Below, piece after piece: positions 8,759-19,410 of a stretch of DNA of 64,000 nucleotides. The first letter of the stretch is position 1. Each line of letters starts with the position of its first letter. Position numbers and translations under genes: made by a program. This stretch comes from CAWFFV01 sp963814985 (lineage in GTDB: Bacteria > Chloroflexota > Ktedonobacteria > Ktedonobacterales > Ktedonobacteraceae). The stretch lies in NCBI GenBank assembly GCA_963814985.1, contig CAWFFV010000082.1:104030-168029 (forward strand), written 5' to 3'. The notes under the pieces are model-generated. The model did not search any database and was not told the origin of the DNA. It saw only the letters and a program-made list of their open reading frames with translations.

Positions 8759-10045
8759 ATGGATAATCACAATACGCGTTATCAATTTCAACCACGGCTA
8801 TCGGTATCCCATTCAGGAACTTCTCTCCTCGATGAAAGAGAAACGATGGAGCTTTCTACTCCACCGCAAGAACTATCTTCTCGTATGTTGCCTCAGTTGT
8901 CGCCAGAAAAAGAACCTGCCAGACAGTTTATTTTACCTCCTTCGATGCCTGGGATGCCGCAAAGAGTGTCCTTACCGCTGGCTGTCCCTATTCGTCCAGG
9001 TTTGCGAGATGACAAAAAGAAGCGCCGTGTGATTATGAGCGCGACATTTGCCAGTGTTCTCTTGCTAGCCACGATTGCAATTGTTGTCTGGAGAACTGCT
9101 CAAAGTGGGGCAGAGATTACGCTCTATCAGGTTAGTGCTCAAAATGCCACCTCATATGTGGGAGGGGGCGGTATTGTCTTTCCACAGCAGAAGCTGGATC
9201 TTTCTTATCCATTTGCAGAACGCGTTATTGATGTACTTGTAAAAGCTGGTGACGAGATTTCTCTTAACCAGACTCTTCTTCGCCTTGATCCCACGCAACT
9301 CAATGCACAGGTTCAACAAGCCGCCGACAACATGGCTGCTGCACAGGCGTATCTTGATACCGTTTCGGCAAGTGGCAATTCCATCAATATTGCTCAGGCC
9401 CAGCAACAATATAATCTTGCGAAGAACAAATACAATGCACTCGTTGCCCAAACCTCTCTCCCTTTAGTACATGACGGCAATCTGATTTCACCTATGAATG
9501 GTGTGGTAACTTCAGTCAACATAGACCCCGGTGAAGTTTTTACTGCGGACACACCTCTGCTAACAATTATGGATGAGTCAACTGTGATTGTACGTGTGAA
9601 AGTTCCGCTTGCCAATCTTGGACAGGTGAGTATTGGTCAAGATGCACTTGTCACGCCATCAGCGCTCCCCAACCTCAATTTTCATGGCACCGTCAGTTCT
9701 ATCATTCCCCAGGCAGACCCGCAGACCGATACATTTGAGGTTTGGGTGAGTGTCGCTAATCCGAAGAAGGCACTCCTACCAGGGATGAGCGCTTTTGTAC
9801 GCATTCATACGTCAAATCAAGGCTTTGTGGTGCCACGTCTGGCCGTGCTTGACCCCGATATGGGAGCAGAGGTCTTCGTAGTACGGAATCAGCATGCCTA
9901 TCTCCAACATGTGGAGGTGGTAGGGCGTTCGGGTGACACGATCTTGATCAATAAGGGTCTGTCTCCCGGTGATAAACTGGCGTTAGTGGGAATAGATGTT
10001 CTACGAGATGGACAGGCAGTAAGTGTAAGGTCTACTGAGGGTTAG
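8759..10045 (+). CDS. HlyD/MFP-family membrane fusion protein
   Basis: The first 95 residues are cytoplasmic and low-complexity, then one membrane helix near 97-117. The extracytoplasmic part has a biotinyl-lipoyl half-motif (LDLSYPFAERVIDVLVKAGD), a short coiled-coil hairpin (QQAADNMAAAQAYL), the second half-motif (ISPMNGVVTSVNIDPGEVF) and a beta-barrel with PGMSAFVRI. It probably couples an inner-membrane transporter to export. No ABC transporter lies next to it here, so its partner is unidentified. It starts 3 bases after the upstream stop, so the two are one operon. Confidence 0.82.
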   Translation: MDNHNTRYQFQPRLSVSHSGTSLLDERETMELSTPPQELSSRMLPQLSPEKEPARQFILPPSMPGMPQRVSLPLAVPIRPGLRDDKKKRRVIMSATFASVLLLATIAIVVWRTAQSGAEITLYQVSAQNATSYVGGGGIVFPQQKLDLSYPFAERVIDVLVKAGDEISLNQTLLRLDPTQLNAQVQQAADNMAAAQAYLDTVSASGNSINIAQAQQQYNLAKNKYNALVAQTSLPLVHDGNLISPMNGVVTSVNIDPGEVFTADTPLLTIMDESTVIVRVKVPLANLGQVSIGQDALVTPSALPNLNFHGTVSSIIPQADPQTDTFEVWVSVANPKKALLPGMSAFVRIHTSNQGFVVPRLAVLDPDMGAEVFVVRNQHAYLQHVEVVGRSGDTILINKGLSPGDKLALVGIDVLRDGQAVSVRSTEG

Positions 10046-10079
10046 ATCTCTTGAGGTGTGGAGATAGAGGGAAGATGTG

Positions 10080-11437
10080 ATGCTTGCTTTAAGACAACTC
10101 TGGTTTCTACAACGAGATTCACGATCTCTTCAGTGCTATGTTCCGGCTATTGCTGGCGGCTCTCTGTTGTGTGCCAGTTTCTTGCCCTGGCTTAAAGATC
10201 CTCTGGGTGCGGTCTATACTCCCTGGAATTTACCGATTGATATTGGTTGGCAGTTTCGTATCAGTATTCTCAACTATGGGCTGTTCTGCCTTTGCTGTGC
10301 AATCTATGCCTTGCTTGTGGCTTATGCTAATTGGCGGCCCTTTCGTGGTCACACATACTTTGTACAGCGTCAAACGATTGTTGGCTTACTTTGTATGTTG
10401 CCTGTTGCGCTGTTTCTCTTACAATATCTGTGCATCGATGTACAGGCTATCACCCGACTGGCGAGCCACAAGACCCAGGAATTACTGATACAGCGGCACT
10501 TTGGGTATACTGTGACCAGACAACTTATCTTGCTTGATCCATTTACACTAAATGTTTCCACATTTTGGGGGCGACTACAACTTTTGATAGATCAGCTATC
10601 GTTTGGTCCCCTCCTCCCATGTATAACAGCCTGGCTGGTCCTGGACTATCGGCGACTCTTCAGGATACTACCCACCTCTGTTATCCCTCAGCAACGCCGC
10701 CATCCCGTACGAAATGCTTTGGGATTACTGCTCCTGCTAGTCGTATTCGGGCGTGCTCCTGCTGGTATGGTATGTGAGTATGAGGCAAAGACATCCCTAT
10801 CATCAGGAGATTATACGCAGGCTCTACAGATGCTCGATGTAGCACAGTTCTTGCAGCCCAATCTTGAGCAAGTAGCCTACTATCACATGGAGCGAGGACA
10901 GGCACTTTACTTCCTATCCCCAGGCCAATTGACGGATGATAGCCGTGCTTATCTCGCCTCCACATATAGTGAGTTGGGAGATTACCTGGATGCATACCAA
11001 CAACAGCAAGCAGTACTGAATAAGAACCCGACTGTTCCCTGGGCAATAGATGAGATGAGCCTGACCCTTACAAAAATGTCAGAATTTACTCCCTCATCCA
11101 GAGGGTTACTTATCCAGCGTACGGAGAATGACGATAGCATCCTGCCCTGGTTAAAACAGATAACAAGCATAGACTCTTCCAATATCTATGGCTTATATAT
11201 GACGGGACGTATCCAGTACAACTTGCATAACTATGCAGAGTGCCAAAAACAGATGTCTCAAGTGCTTACCTGAGTTCTGATGCTGATATCCAGTCATCAG
11301 CCTATACATACATGGCCTTGAGTGCTGCCGGTCAAGGGGATTATGCAAATGCGCGAGATTTACTATTCAAAGCGGTAGCACTTGATCCGAATTATCAGAA
11401 TAATACTGCTAGAGAAGAACTATCGGGGTTACATTGA
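10080..11437 (+). pseudogene. Membrane TPR protein, one frameshift
   Basis: The N-terminal half has four hydrophobic helices; after residue 230 comes a tetratricopeptide region (SLSSGDYTQALQMLDVAQFL; AYLASTYSELGDYLDAYQ; NIYGLYMTGRIQYNLHNYAE). The frame stops at 11273, but the next repeat (YMALSAAGQGDYANARDLL) continues from about 11250 in another frame to 11437. One base near 11250, beside an A run, restores a single 450-residue protein. The role is unknown; TPR membrane proteins in such clusters usually organise assembly complexes. It lies 32 bp after the HlyD gene and just before the GT-C gene. Confidence 0.7.
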
Positions 11438-11438
11438 C

Positions 11439-14400
11439 ATGAGGGGAAGAGGATCAGGGAATATGTCTGTCTTACGTCGCATGATGTGGGTCTGCCTGCT
11501 CGCAGCCTGTGCAGGAGCAAGCTGGTTCTCATATCAATGCTTTCTGGTACCACAGGTTGCACGTTTTACTCCCAATTGGGAAGGTTCCCACTGGGTTCAG
11601 GCAGCAGATGGAAAGGCTCCCGTAGCTTATTTTCGTCACGTGACCAGTCTCAATGCCATACCTGATGCAGCATTTATCACAGTTGCGGCGAGTCAGACCT
11701 TCCGTTTGTATGTGAATAGCGTCTTAGTTGGCTCAAATGCCGTTGACTTTGGGCAGGGGAATTTTCCAAAAGCATATATGTATGATGTGGTCTCGTTGTT
11801 ACAAACCGGTCCCAACGTGATTGCTTTGCGTGTGGCTAATGTGGACCAACAAACTCCCTGCGCACGTGTAAGCTTCGGTATTGCCAGAGGGCGATCCCTC
11901 TTCTATGATGGATCAGGTGATGGCTGGCAGGCAACAGTACAGAGTGCAATGGTCTATCCTCGCTATACGACGAACTTGAACGGATGGACCACTCGTGGTT
12001 TTGATGCCAGCTCCTGGCCTGTAGCGCTTACAGGGATTATTCCGGCCATTACTCCCATGTTAACTGTTAATCCTTTGCTTTATGAGCAGCCCATGGCTAC
12101 ACGCTGGATGAGCGCCGGAGCCAGCCATGACGCCTATTTTGTCCGTCAAATCTCGCTACCTGTGGGTGTAACTGGCATATGGTTGCGCCTGGCTGCCACT
12201 GGTACCGCTCATATTTTTATCAATGGTCATCTATTGATGAGCTGGAATGGTCAGGCCGCAGTGCCCAGGCAGAATTTAGCCGATTACTTGAGTGACGATG
12301 AAGCCTCTGTACAGTATAGAAGCGGTCTGGTTCTTGGTATCTATAATATTTCGCCCTATCTCTATCCTGGCTTGAATACCATCGCCGTACAGGTTCAGGC
12401 TCCGGGTATAAGTGCAGCACAAGTTGGATTGGACAGTCTGGATGCCGCTCTATCACTTGATATACTGATTAGTGATTTTCAAGGTCACCAGAGCTGGCTG
12501 ACTCCCGATGCTAACTGGCATGCGTCCCCTCGATCGGTTGATGGGTGGTCCAATGCCAGTAATGGTACGCTGAACTGGCCGGCAGCACTCGCGATTGGTC
12601 GCCCAGGAGCCAGTCACACATTCTATCTGCCTGAAACCCCTACATCGCGCAATATACAATTTCTCCCTTTCTCACCGGTGGGAGAAATTATCCTGTTTAG
12701 TAGCGCAGGAGTTATTGGCCTCTGGTTGTTGATGTCGCTACTCTTTATGCGTTGCTATCATCGTTCATGGAGAACAGCTCTTGAAACAATGAGTCTGGCT
12801 TATCTACCGGCCCTGGCCTGTGAAGCCATGCTCATGGCACTTTCTCGTGAACCACAGATGCCTCAGCCATTTCCCTATACGTGGTGGTGGGGAATGATTC
12901 TCTTGCTCATTGTGGGGGTGGTTTATCTCCTGCTCTGGCTCAATGCACGCACAGCACAAACACAACATGTTAAAAGTAACATTGGCAATTTTGTGCAAGT
13001 CATAACCCCACACATGGGACTACTCAAACTCTATTCCGCCAACTCTCATGAAATACAGCCCGATGCACAGAAAGAGTACCCTGACAGATGGAAACGCATC
13101 CAGGCCTGGCTCCGTCTGCATTGGGCTATCATTCCACTCGTGCTTATAGCTATTCCGCTGATTGGTTACAATATTCAGTATGAACCCTATTGGCAAGATG
13201 AACTGTCGAGCTACTATGCCGCTCATAGTATTCTAGCACATGGGTTACCTTTCTTCCCCTCTGGCTTCCTTTATGAGAAAGCAGAATTGTACTCGTATCT
13301 CCTTGCTCTGTGGACTCTGCTTTTTGGGGAACAGGGGTCTCGCTTCATCAGTGCACTGGAGTATATTGTCAGCATACCAGTCCTATATATCGTTGGTTGC
13401 TACTTTTTTGAGCGTCGTGTTGCTTTACTGGCAGCTGCTATGCTGACCTTCTCACCAACCTCGCTAGTATGGGGACGCCAGATGCGTATGTATGAGCAGG
13501 CGCAACTGCTCACTTTAGTCGTGATGTTTCTCTTTTTCAGGGCGTTACAGGAGCGCCAGCGTGGCCGTTTTGTCTATATTGCCATGCTTGGCCTCGTTGT
13601 AACCTACCTCAGCCACGAAGAGACCTTTATTATCTTACCAGGACTGCTCGTTGCTGTGATGATGGTCACGAAGGATGCTCGACGCCCTCTGCCAGCAATA
13701 TTCTATCAAAAGCACTGGTGGTATGCGGCCTTTGCAGGTGGTGCTATTATCGCTATCCAACTGGTACTGACACAAGCTACCCATCCTCCTATCCTGGGTA
13801 CCGATAGTAGCCAGCGACCATTTGTACAGCTAACGACGAACAACATTCCGTTCTACTTCGACGTACTATTCTTCCCATCAGTTCTTGCGAATGGTACTCT
13901 CCCATGGATCACAATCAATTCACTCCTGGCTATGGCCGGCTGTCTCTGGGCAATGCGTGATACTAACTTGCGCGTAAAGTATTGTGTATTATTTTTCGTC
14001 GTATCCTTTGGCACCCTGGTGCTGACCTTTACCATGCAGGCGGATCGCTACTTCTATGCATTGCTCCCAGTCTACTATTTGATCGGGTCCTATGCACTGA
14101 TGGTTATCTTACGAGTGGTCTGGACGTTTGCTCACTCTCGCCTTGTCTTGCAACAACCGGAACGTCGGACAATACCTGTCCTGGGTGGATATCTCTCACC
14201 ACAAATACAATGGCTGGTTACCTGTACTGCATTGCTCCTATGCGGATGTGTGCTAATTGCCCCAATTTTGCCAATCAGTAACTATAATCTCTTTGTTAGT
14301 CGGCTGGTGGGTTTCTCCTATCATCGCCACTATCCCGACTATGACGCGGTTGGACAGTACATGCAACAACACCGGCAGAAGGGTGATATCGTGATCGCGA

Positions 14401-14696
14401 TTGCCCCGGACTTTTCTGTCTTTTACTATGTTGGGCATGTTGACTACTTTATTTCTGTGGATCGGGCTTTATTCCTGCTTGAGCGTAATGGTCACATCAC
14501 TGATACCTCTCTTGGTGCTATAGCCCTGCTCAACCAGGATGATCTTCGTACAGTTCTGTCTGCCCATGCACGTGTCTGGATCATTTCAGATAACGGTGTA
14601 TATCAGGCACAGGCCGCAAAACGCTTTCAGTTTCCGCCGGATTTTCACATTGTGTTTGAGGGATACGGATCAGCAGTATATTTTCGCGGAAGCTAA
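11439..14696 (+). CDS. Large GT-C (PMT/ArnT-like) glycosyltransferase with N-terminal beta-sandwich domains
   Basis: About 1085 residues. A signal-anchor helix near residue 12 is followed by roughly 400 extracytoplasmic residues. These hold two galactose-binding-like sandwiches, seen as repeated RLYVNSVLVGS...LLQTGPNVIALRV and IFINGHLLMSW...LYPGLNTIAVQV. Then come two helices, a linker, and a PMT_2-type block. The latter shows YEPYWQDELSSYYAA (acidic catalytic loop after TM1), GRQMRMYEQAQ and about ten membrane helices to the end. Such enzymes transfer a sugar from a lipid-phosphate donor on the outer face. ATG 11439 follows the TPR gene by 1 bp; ATG 11463 is an alternative. The sandwich fusion is unusual for the family. 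Confidence 0.75.
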   Translation: MRGRGSGNMSVLRRMMWVCLLAACAGASWFSYQCFLVPQVARFTPNWEGSHWVQAADGKAPVAYFRHVTSLNAIPDAAFITVAASQTFRLYVNSVLVGSNAVDFGQGNFPKAYMYDVVSLLQTGPNVIALRVANVDQQTPCARVSFGIARGRSLFYDGSGDGWQATVQSAMVYPRYTTNLNGWTTRGFDASSWPVALTGIIPAITPMLTVNPLLYEQPMATRWMSAGASHDAYFVRQISLPVGVTGIWLRLAATGTAHIFINGHLLMSWNGQAAVPRQNLADYLSDDEASVQYRSGLVLGIYNISPYLYPGLNTIAVQVQAPGISAAQVGLDSLDAALSLDILISDFQGHQSWLTPDANWHASPRSVDGWSNASNGTLNWPAALAIGRPGASHTFYLPETPTSRNIQFLPFSPVGEIILFSSAGVIGLWLLMSLLFMRCYHRSWRTALETMSLAYLPALACEAMLMALSREPQMPQPFPYTWWWGMILLLIVGVVYLLLWLNARTAQTQHVKSNIGNFVQVITPHMGLLKLYSANSHEIQPDAQKEYPDRWKRIQAWLRLHWAIIPLVLIAIPLIGYNIQYEPYWQDELSSYYAAHSILAHGLPFFPSGFLYEKAELYSYLLALWTLLFGEQGSRFISALEYIVSIPVLYIVGCYFFERRVALLAAAMLTFSPTSLVWGRQMRMYEQAQLLTLVVMFLFFRALQERQRGRFVYIAMLGLVVTYLSHEETFIILPGLLVAVMMVTKDARRPLPAIFYQKHWWYAAFAGGAIIAIQLVLTQATHPPILGTDSSQRPFVQLTTNNIPFYFDVLFFPSVLANGTLPWITINSLLAMAGCLWAMRDTNLRVKYCVLFFVVSFGTLVLTFTMQADRYFYALLPVYYLIGSYALMVILRVVWTFAHSRLVLQQPERRTIPVLGGYLSPQIQWLVTCTALLLCGCVLIAPILPISNYNLFVSRLVGFSYHRHYPDYDAVGQYMQQHRQKGDIVIAIAPDFSVFYYVGHVDYFISVDRALFLLERNGHITDTSLGAIALLNQDDLRTVLSAHARVWIISDNGVYQAQAAKRFQFPPDFHIVFEGYGSAVYFRGS

Positions 14697-14725
14697 CCTT
14701 ACCATAAGATGAAGGAGAAGCATGG

Positions 14726-16012
14726 ATGTATCATTTTCGGTCACAGCATTCCTACCCTGGGTTGCTATTAGCTCTTACACTACTCATTACAGGATGTTCC
14801 TGGACTGACGCAACGACAACAACGATAGCCACAACTCATGGGGTAGCAGCAACAAAATTAACCACGACGGATACGATTACGGCTCAGGTCCTGATGAATA
14901 TGCACCTGCATGCCTGAAATCCCCAGGCAATGACACACGATGTCGTCACAGGAGGATTGTTTATCAACTGGCAAATGAGCAATCCTGCAATTGCAAACGT
15001 GACTAATCCTGGGCCAGATGGTAATGCACAGCATGATCATGATCCGCAGGTGGATCTCCTGTACCTTACATCGCTCCTTGAGTACCAACAAATCCACCCG
15101 AATGACCATACCTATGATAATGATCTTCAACGCATCATGAATGTGGCTCTGGTGGACTTTCAAAAATACAATCTGCCTAAAGGTTGGATCTATTTTTATG
15201 TGTTGAAGGATGGTATCACAGCCCATAATGCCACGTTGATTGACGAAGCTCATACCATTGCCAGTAATTTTTATACACACTGGTATGATGCCAAACGGGG
15301 ATTTGTCTACAATCGTGCACATTCATCTACTGAGATTGGTGATTATAATGTTGATCATACGTTAATGTGTGGAGCAGCATTAATTGATGCCGGGTTACGT
15401 TGGAGGCAGCCAGATTGGGTCGTTGCAGGGAAAAAGACCATAGACCATGTACTCTCAGTTGCCCTGGACTCGCACTATCACCTCTTCTACTACAGTATGA
15501 CGGTCAACCCGAATAGTCAAGATAGCATCGCAAACTATAAAGCAGAGTCCGCTACGCAAGGGCAGGCAGTTGATGCCTTACTGACAGCATATACCCTCAC
15601 CCATCACCAGCCATATCTGCTAGCGGCAAAGCAAATACTCACAAGCTTGTTTGGCAGCAGTGGCCTCTGGGATGAGACACGAGGAGGTTTTTTCTTCGCA
15701 CTCGATATGCAAACGGGTAAACTGCTTACCGATTACAAAGAGACACGCGGACAAAGTCTGACTTTGCTGGCTATCCATCACTATAACCAATTAAAATTGC
15801 AACAATTTACCCGGCAGGAGCAACAACTCCTCAGTGTATTAACCGATCATTTCTATGAAGGTACCTATCATGGTTATTTCTACCGTCTGACCCCGGATTT
15901 CCATATCTATGTGACACATCCAGGACAGGGGGCAGGGGTAGAAGATTACTTTACAACAGAGGCAATGGGTGGTGCACTTGATGCCCTGCAACAGGTTGAG
16001 CTTGCTCCGTGA
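14726..16012 (+). pseudogene. Secreted six-hairpin (alpha/alpha) glycosidase-like lipoprotein with in-frame TGA
   Basis: The start has AAGGAGAA 8-14 bases upstream and a lipoprotein signal with lipobox LITGC. An in-frame TGA at 14915-14917 interrupts the reading; the same frame then runs open to 16012. The context HLHA-stop-NPQAM suggests TGG (Trp) changed to TGA by one base. The rest is an (alpha/alpha) barrel-like protein of the GH76/AGE superfamily look: LIDEAHTIASNFYTHWYD, NVDHTLMCGAALIDAG, SATQGQAVDALLTAY, LWDETRGGFF, ETRGQSLTLLAI. It may trim or process the glycan made by the cluster (inference). Specific family assignment is uncertain. Confidence 0.6.
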
Positions 16013-16034
16013 AGAGATCTTATCCCCTGGTCAC

Positions 16035-16190
16035 TGCTTGGGTCTGTTCGCCACCCGCGGTGACTCACTCCCGTTTTGTGTGTGCGTTGTTGCCCGTGAT
16101 GGAGGTTGCGTCGCAACCTCCATCACGGGCAACAACGCACACACAACGGGCTGCGAAGCGCCCAGGGCGCTGAGGAGTCAGGAAAAGAGG
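16035..16190. repeat. Nested-palindrome element, copy C
   Basis: Perfect 33-bp arms at 16077-16109 and 16113-16145 enclose the loop GTC. The conserved GCGAAGCGCCCAGGGCGCTGAGGAGTCAGG block follows. The terminal TAACTACTC repeats are not recognisable, so the limits are approximate. It lies between the glycosidase-like gene and a convergent regulator and could also act as a transcription barrier. Confidence 0.6.
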
Positions 16191-16325
16191 AAGAAGATGC
16201 TTTATAAACTCAGCTTTGTGCACATGTATTTGCGGCTTTTCCACATTTATGTGGATAACTTGTCCCGGCGTGTAATGGGCGGTTTCTCTCTTTGAAGCCA
16301 TGTCAGTTCAGGAAGCTTTCTACTT

Positions 16326-17525
16326 TCACTTTTGGAAGAGTCTGGCAAGTCCTCTGACACGAGTTTCCTGACCCCAGAGAGCAAGCATATGCTCGTAGAG
16401 AGTATAGGCCTGACCGAAGCCCAGATCACTGTGAATGGCCTGTGTGGCTTTCGTGGCAGCTTCGAGGTAAATGCAACACTGGACCATGTTGCCAAGCACA
16501 AAAGAGGTATAGGCTTTCTGCTGTAAGAACTCGGCACGAATACGCTCAGGGGGTTTTGGTCTCAAATCGTCGACCTGTGCGAAGGCATCCCATGCAAGCT
16601 TAGGTTGGCCCAGCCGGAGAAAGACCAGCCCTTCATGCAAGAAGAGCATGGAACGGTCACACTGTGTATAGGAGAAACATGGGTCCCTTTCAGGCTCCTT
16701 TGGGAAAATCACAGAGGCCAGTTGCAGGAATTGCAAGGCCTCTTTCTCGCGCCCCATCGTGGCCTGTATTTCAGCCAGCCCTGCGAAAATCCAACTATGC
16801 ACAATGGGAGAAACAGTATCATGATGAGCATTGATGCGCCTGAGCGCATCATTATAGGCGCTTAAAGCGGACCCGATCCGTTTACGTGCCATAAAAATAG
16901 CTGCTAAGCGTATCTGTGTAGCAATATAGAGATTCCAATCGTTGGCAAGCTGGCTATATATTATTGCTTGCACCCCATTTGTTTGGGCCGTGACAAAATC
17001 ACCATGCTGCAATTCGAGTAAAGCAATGAGTTGATAGATCTGAGCAGTAAGACGTGCCGCGGCTTTCTGATCTGGTCCAGGGTAGAGTGTGAGCTTGGCT
17101 AAATTTGCCAGATAGGTAAACAGTAGCTGCTCTAATTCTGTCTGTCCACCACCGCTCATATAGGCTTCCCAACAAGAGGCAATACCAGCCGTCCAGAGTG
17201 CCAGGGTTTCGGGGAAGGTTGGCTGTTCTGCATAGGAGGAAGAGGAGATCCTCGATCTTCTCTTCCTTCTCTCGGGAGCGATATCCTTTGTAGTGGTATC
17301 TTTCTTGCTTAAGAGAAGATCGGCAAACCCCAGTTCTTCAGGTGTCATCTCAAAGACTTTGCAGAGCGCATTAAGAGAAGAGAGGCGCGGCACTTGTATA
17401 CCAGTTTCCCAACGCAGATACGTATGGAGGCTGACACCAACTTTTTCACTGACAAACGCTGGTGTCCAACTTTTTTTCATACGAGCAGATTTTAACAAGG
17501 TATTATCTGTATCGCTTTTTTTCAT
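16326..17525 (-). CDS. XRE-type regulator with C-terminal TPR-like domain
   Basis: Residues 10-70 are a helix-turn-helix of the Cro/CI type (WTPAFVSEKVGVSLHTYLRWETGIQVP). The remaining 300 residues are all-helical with TPR-like repeats (QLIALLELQHGDFVTAQ; AALRRINAH; AWDAFAQVDDL; YLEAATKATQAIHSDLG). This architecture resembles peptide- or ligand-sensing regulators such as Rgg/PlcR, and is common in Ktedonobacteria. The ligand and targets are unknown. A good promoter lies 41 bases upstream of the start. Confidence 0.8.
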   Translation of the reverse strand: MKKSDTDNTLLKSARMKKSWTPAFVSEKVGVSLHTYLRWETGIQVPRLSSLNALCKVFEMTPEELGFADLLLSKKDTTTKDIAPERRKRRSRISSSSYAEQPTFPETLALWTAGIASCWEAYMSGGGQTELEQLLFTYLANLAKLTLYPGPDQKAAARLTAQIYQLIALLELQHGDFVTAQTNGVQAIIYSQLANDWNLYIATQIRLAAIFMARKRIGSALSAYNDALRRINAHHDTVSPIVHSWIFAGLAEIQATMGREKEALQFLQLASVIFPKEPERDPCFSYTQCDRSMLFLHEGLVFLRLGQPKLAWDAFAQVDDLRPKPPERIRAEFLQQKAYTSFVLGNMVQCCIYLEAATKATQAIHSDLGFGQAYTLYEHMLALWGQETRVRGLARLFQK

Positions 17526-17565
17526 ACGATGTCCCTCACACGAACACAGAGTTATGTTACCTGTT

Positions 17566-17594
17566 GTTATAAAGCCTTTTCACGTATCCGTCAA
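17566..17594 (-). promoter_or_regulatory. Sigma-70-like promoter of the XRE-TPR regulator
   Basis: On the minus strand TTGACG (17589-17594) and TATAAC (17566-17571) are separated by 17 bases. Both boxes match the consensus at five of six positions. The rest of the gap to 17892 shows no gene and no convincing terminator for rho. Confidence 0.55.
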
Positions 17595-17892
17595 GTAGAA
17601 AAGCATTAGAAATGACGTGTAAAGGACATAACGACATATAAAATGATATCTTCTACCATTTTATGGTATGTTGCGTTCAAGATCATACCTCACGGCTTAC
17701 GTCTGGTTTTTGTAGTCTCAGGCAAAAAAGGGTGACGTACTCGATCAGAGATTTGTATGTTGGTCACTGCCACTACTCTTTATTGTAACAATGTCTCCAA
17801 CTTCAATGCCCACCTGACAACATAACTCTTACCCCACGGTAAGCATTGTATTTACCTGTCAAGTTTATCGGGTACGTATCCGTTTGAAATGA

Positions 17893-19173
17893 TTATAAAA
17901 TGCTCTTATTGAGGGTCGCCAGGAACTCCATGTTGTTATTTGTTTTGGACATGTGCTGTAAGAGCGCCTCCATTGCCTCCAGACCACGCTGGTCTGCCAG
18001 AGTTGAGAACATACGGCGCATAACGACAACGGCTCGCAGTGTCTTATCGTCGAGAAGCAGTTCCTCGCGGCGGGTGCTGGAGAGGGAGATGTCGATAGCA
18101 GGGAAAACACGGCGTTCTGCAAGCTTGCGGTTCAGAACGAGTTCCATGTTGCCAGTTCCTTTGAACTCTTCGTAAATGGCGTCGTCCATCCGACTATTGG
18201 TTTCTACCAGGGCCGTAGCAATGATGGTCAGGCTACCTCCATCCTCGATCTTACGGGCGGCCCCAAAGAAACGTTTGGGTGGAAAGAGAGCGCTGGGATC
18301 AAGACCACCTGAGAGCGTTCGGCCACTTGGCTGTACTGCCAGGTTGTAGGCACGGCTCAGACGCGTAATACTATCGAGCAAGACGACCACATCACGTCCT
18401 CCCTCAACCAGACGTTTAGCCCGTTCAAGTACCATCTCGGCAACGCGCGTATGGGCTTCGGTTGGCTCGTCGAAGGTCGAACTAATGACTTCAGCCTTCA
18501 CTGAACGTTTCATATCGGTGACCTCTTCAGGTCGTTCACCGATCAGAGCGATCATCAGATGGGCATCATCATAGTTTTCTGTGATAGAGTTGGCGATGGA
18601 TTTGAGAAGCATGGTTTTACCTGCTTTAGGAGGTGAAACGATCAAACCACGCTGTCCGCGTCCAATGGGAGCGACCAGATTAATGATACGACCGGAGATA
18701 TTCGATGGGCTTGTTTCCAGATTAAACATCTCACGGGGAAAGATCGGCGTTAAGACATCAAAGTGAGGACGACGTTTGGCAATCTCAGGATCGACTCCAT
18801 TGATAGCCTCTACACGGAGCAATCCGTAATATTTTTCATTATCCTTCGGTGGACGAACCTGTCCTGAAACCATGTCACCCGTGCGCAGACCAAAACGTCG
18901 GATTTGTGATTGGGAGACATAGACATCCATATTACCGGGCAAGAAGCGCTCCTGCCGAAGGAAACCAAAACCATCTTCCACTATTTCCAATACACCAGCA
19001 CTAAAGATGTTTCCTTGCTGTTCGGTGTTGGCTTGGAGAAGTCGGAAGACGAGGTCTTGTTTTTTGAGGGTGCTGTACCCGGAGAGTTCGAGGTCGCGAG
19101 CAAGGTCACGTAACTCCGGTAAAGTTTTGATTTCTAACTCAGCTATGTTCACGTTGTGTAGGGCGAAGCACAT
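17893..19173 (-). CDS. rho: Transcription termination factor Rho
   Basis: A hexameric RNA helicase that ends untranslated transcripts. The N-terminal Rho_N helix bundle is LPELRDLARDLELSGYSTLKKQDL; the cold-shock-like RNA-binding domain has DGFGFLRQ and DVYVSQSQIRRFGLR; the ATPase has Walker A SPPKAGKTMLLK, ERPEEVTDM, Walker B DVVVLLDSITRL, and the Q-loop PSGRTLSGG. Length 426 is normal and no insertion is present. The start is uncertain: ATG 19173 or GTG at about 19152 both fit. It stands alone, without the rpmE neighbour seen in some genomes. Confidence 0.97.
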   Translation of the reverse strand: MCFALHNVNIAELEIKTLPELRDLARDLELSGYSTLKKQDLVFRLLQANTEQQGNIFSAGVLEIVEDGFGFLRQERFLPGNMDVYVSQSQIRRFGLRTGDMVSGQVRPPKDNEKYYGLLRVEAINGVDPEIAKRRPHFDVLTPIFPREMFNLETSPSNISGRIINLVAPIGRGQRGLIVSPPKAGKTMLLKSIANSITENYDDAHLMIALIGERPEEVTDMKRSVKAEVISSTFDEPTEAHTRVAEMVLERAKRLVEGGRDVVVLLDSITRLSRAYNLAVQPSGRTLSGGLDPSALFPPKRFFGAARKIEDGGSLTIIATALVETNSRMDDAIYEEFKGTGNMELVLNRKLAERRVFPAIDISLSSTRREELLLDDKTLRAVVVMRRMFSTLADQRGLEAMEALLQHMSKTNNNMEFLATLNKSIL

Positions 19174-19410
19174 TTAAGAGGAAAACGCCCTTTCTCCTTT
19201 CTTCGTTGAACCAGGGTGGTATGGCGGGAAATCTTACCTAATAGGGTACCTTTGGACCCCCCGGCTTGAAAGATCTGTGGCAACAAGTAGCTTTAGTGTG
19301 TGTAAGAGGTGCCAGTCAATAGACCAAAAACATTGTACAACACAACTTCACAGATGTGGGAACCAGTCAAATTATCGGGTAATGTGGTACATATCTTTGG
19401 AGCTAGCACG

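Noticed and set aside
14915..14917. TGA read as selenocysteine or tryptophan
   Set aside because: No SECIS-like hairpin follows, and other genes here use TGA as stop, so a nonsense change or error is simpler.
16035..16190. Copies of the palindromic element as simple terminators
   Set aside because: The stems lack U tracts after them, are far longer than needed, and come with shared termini, so they are repeats first.
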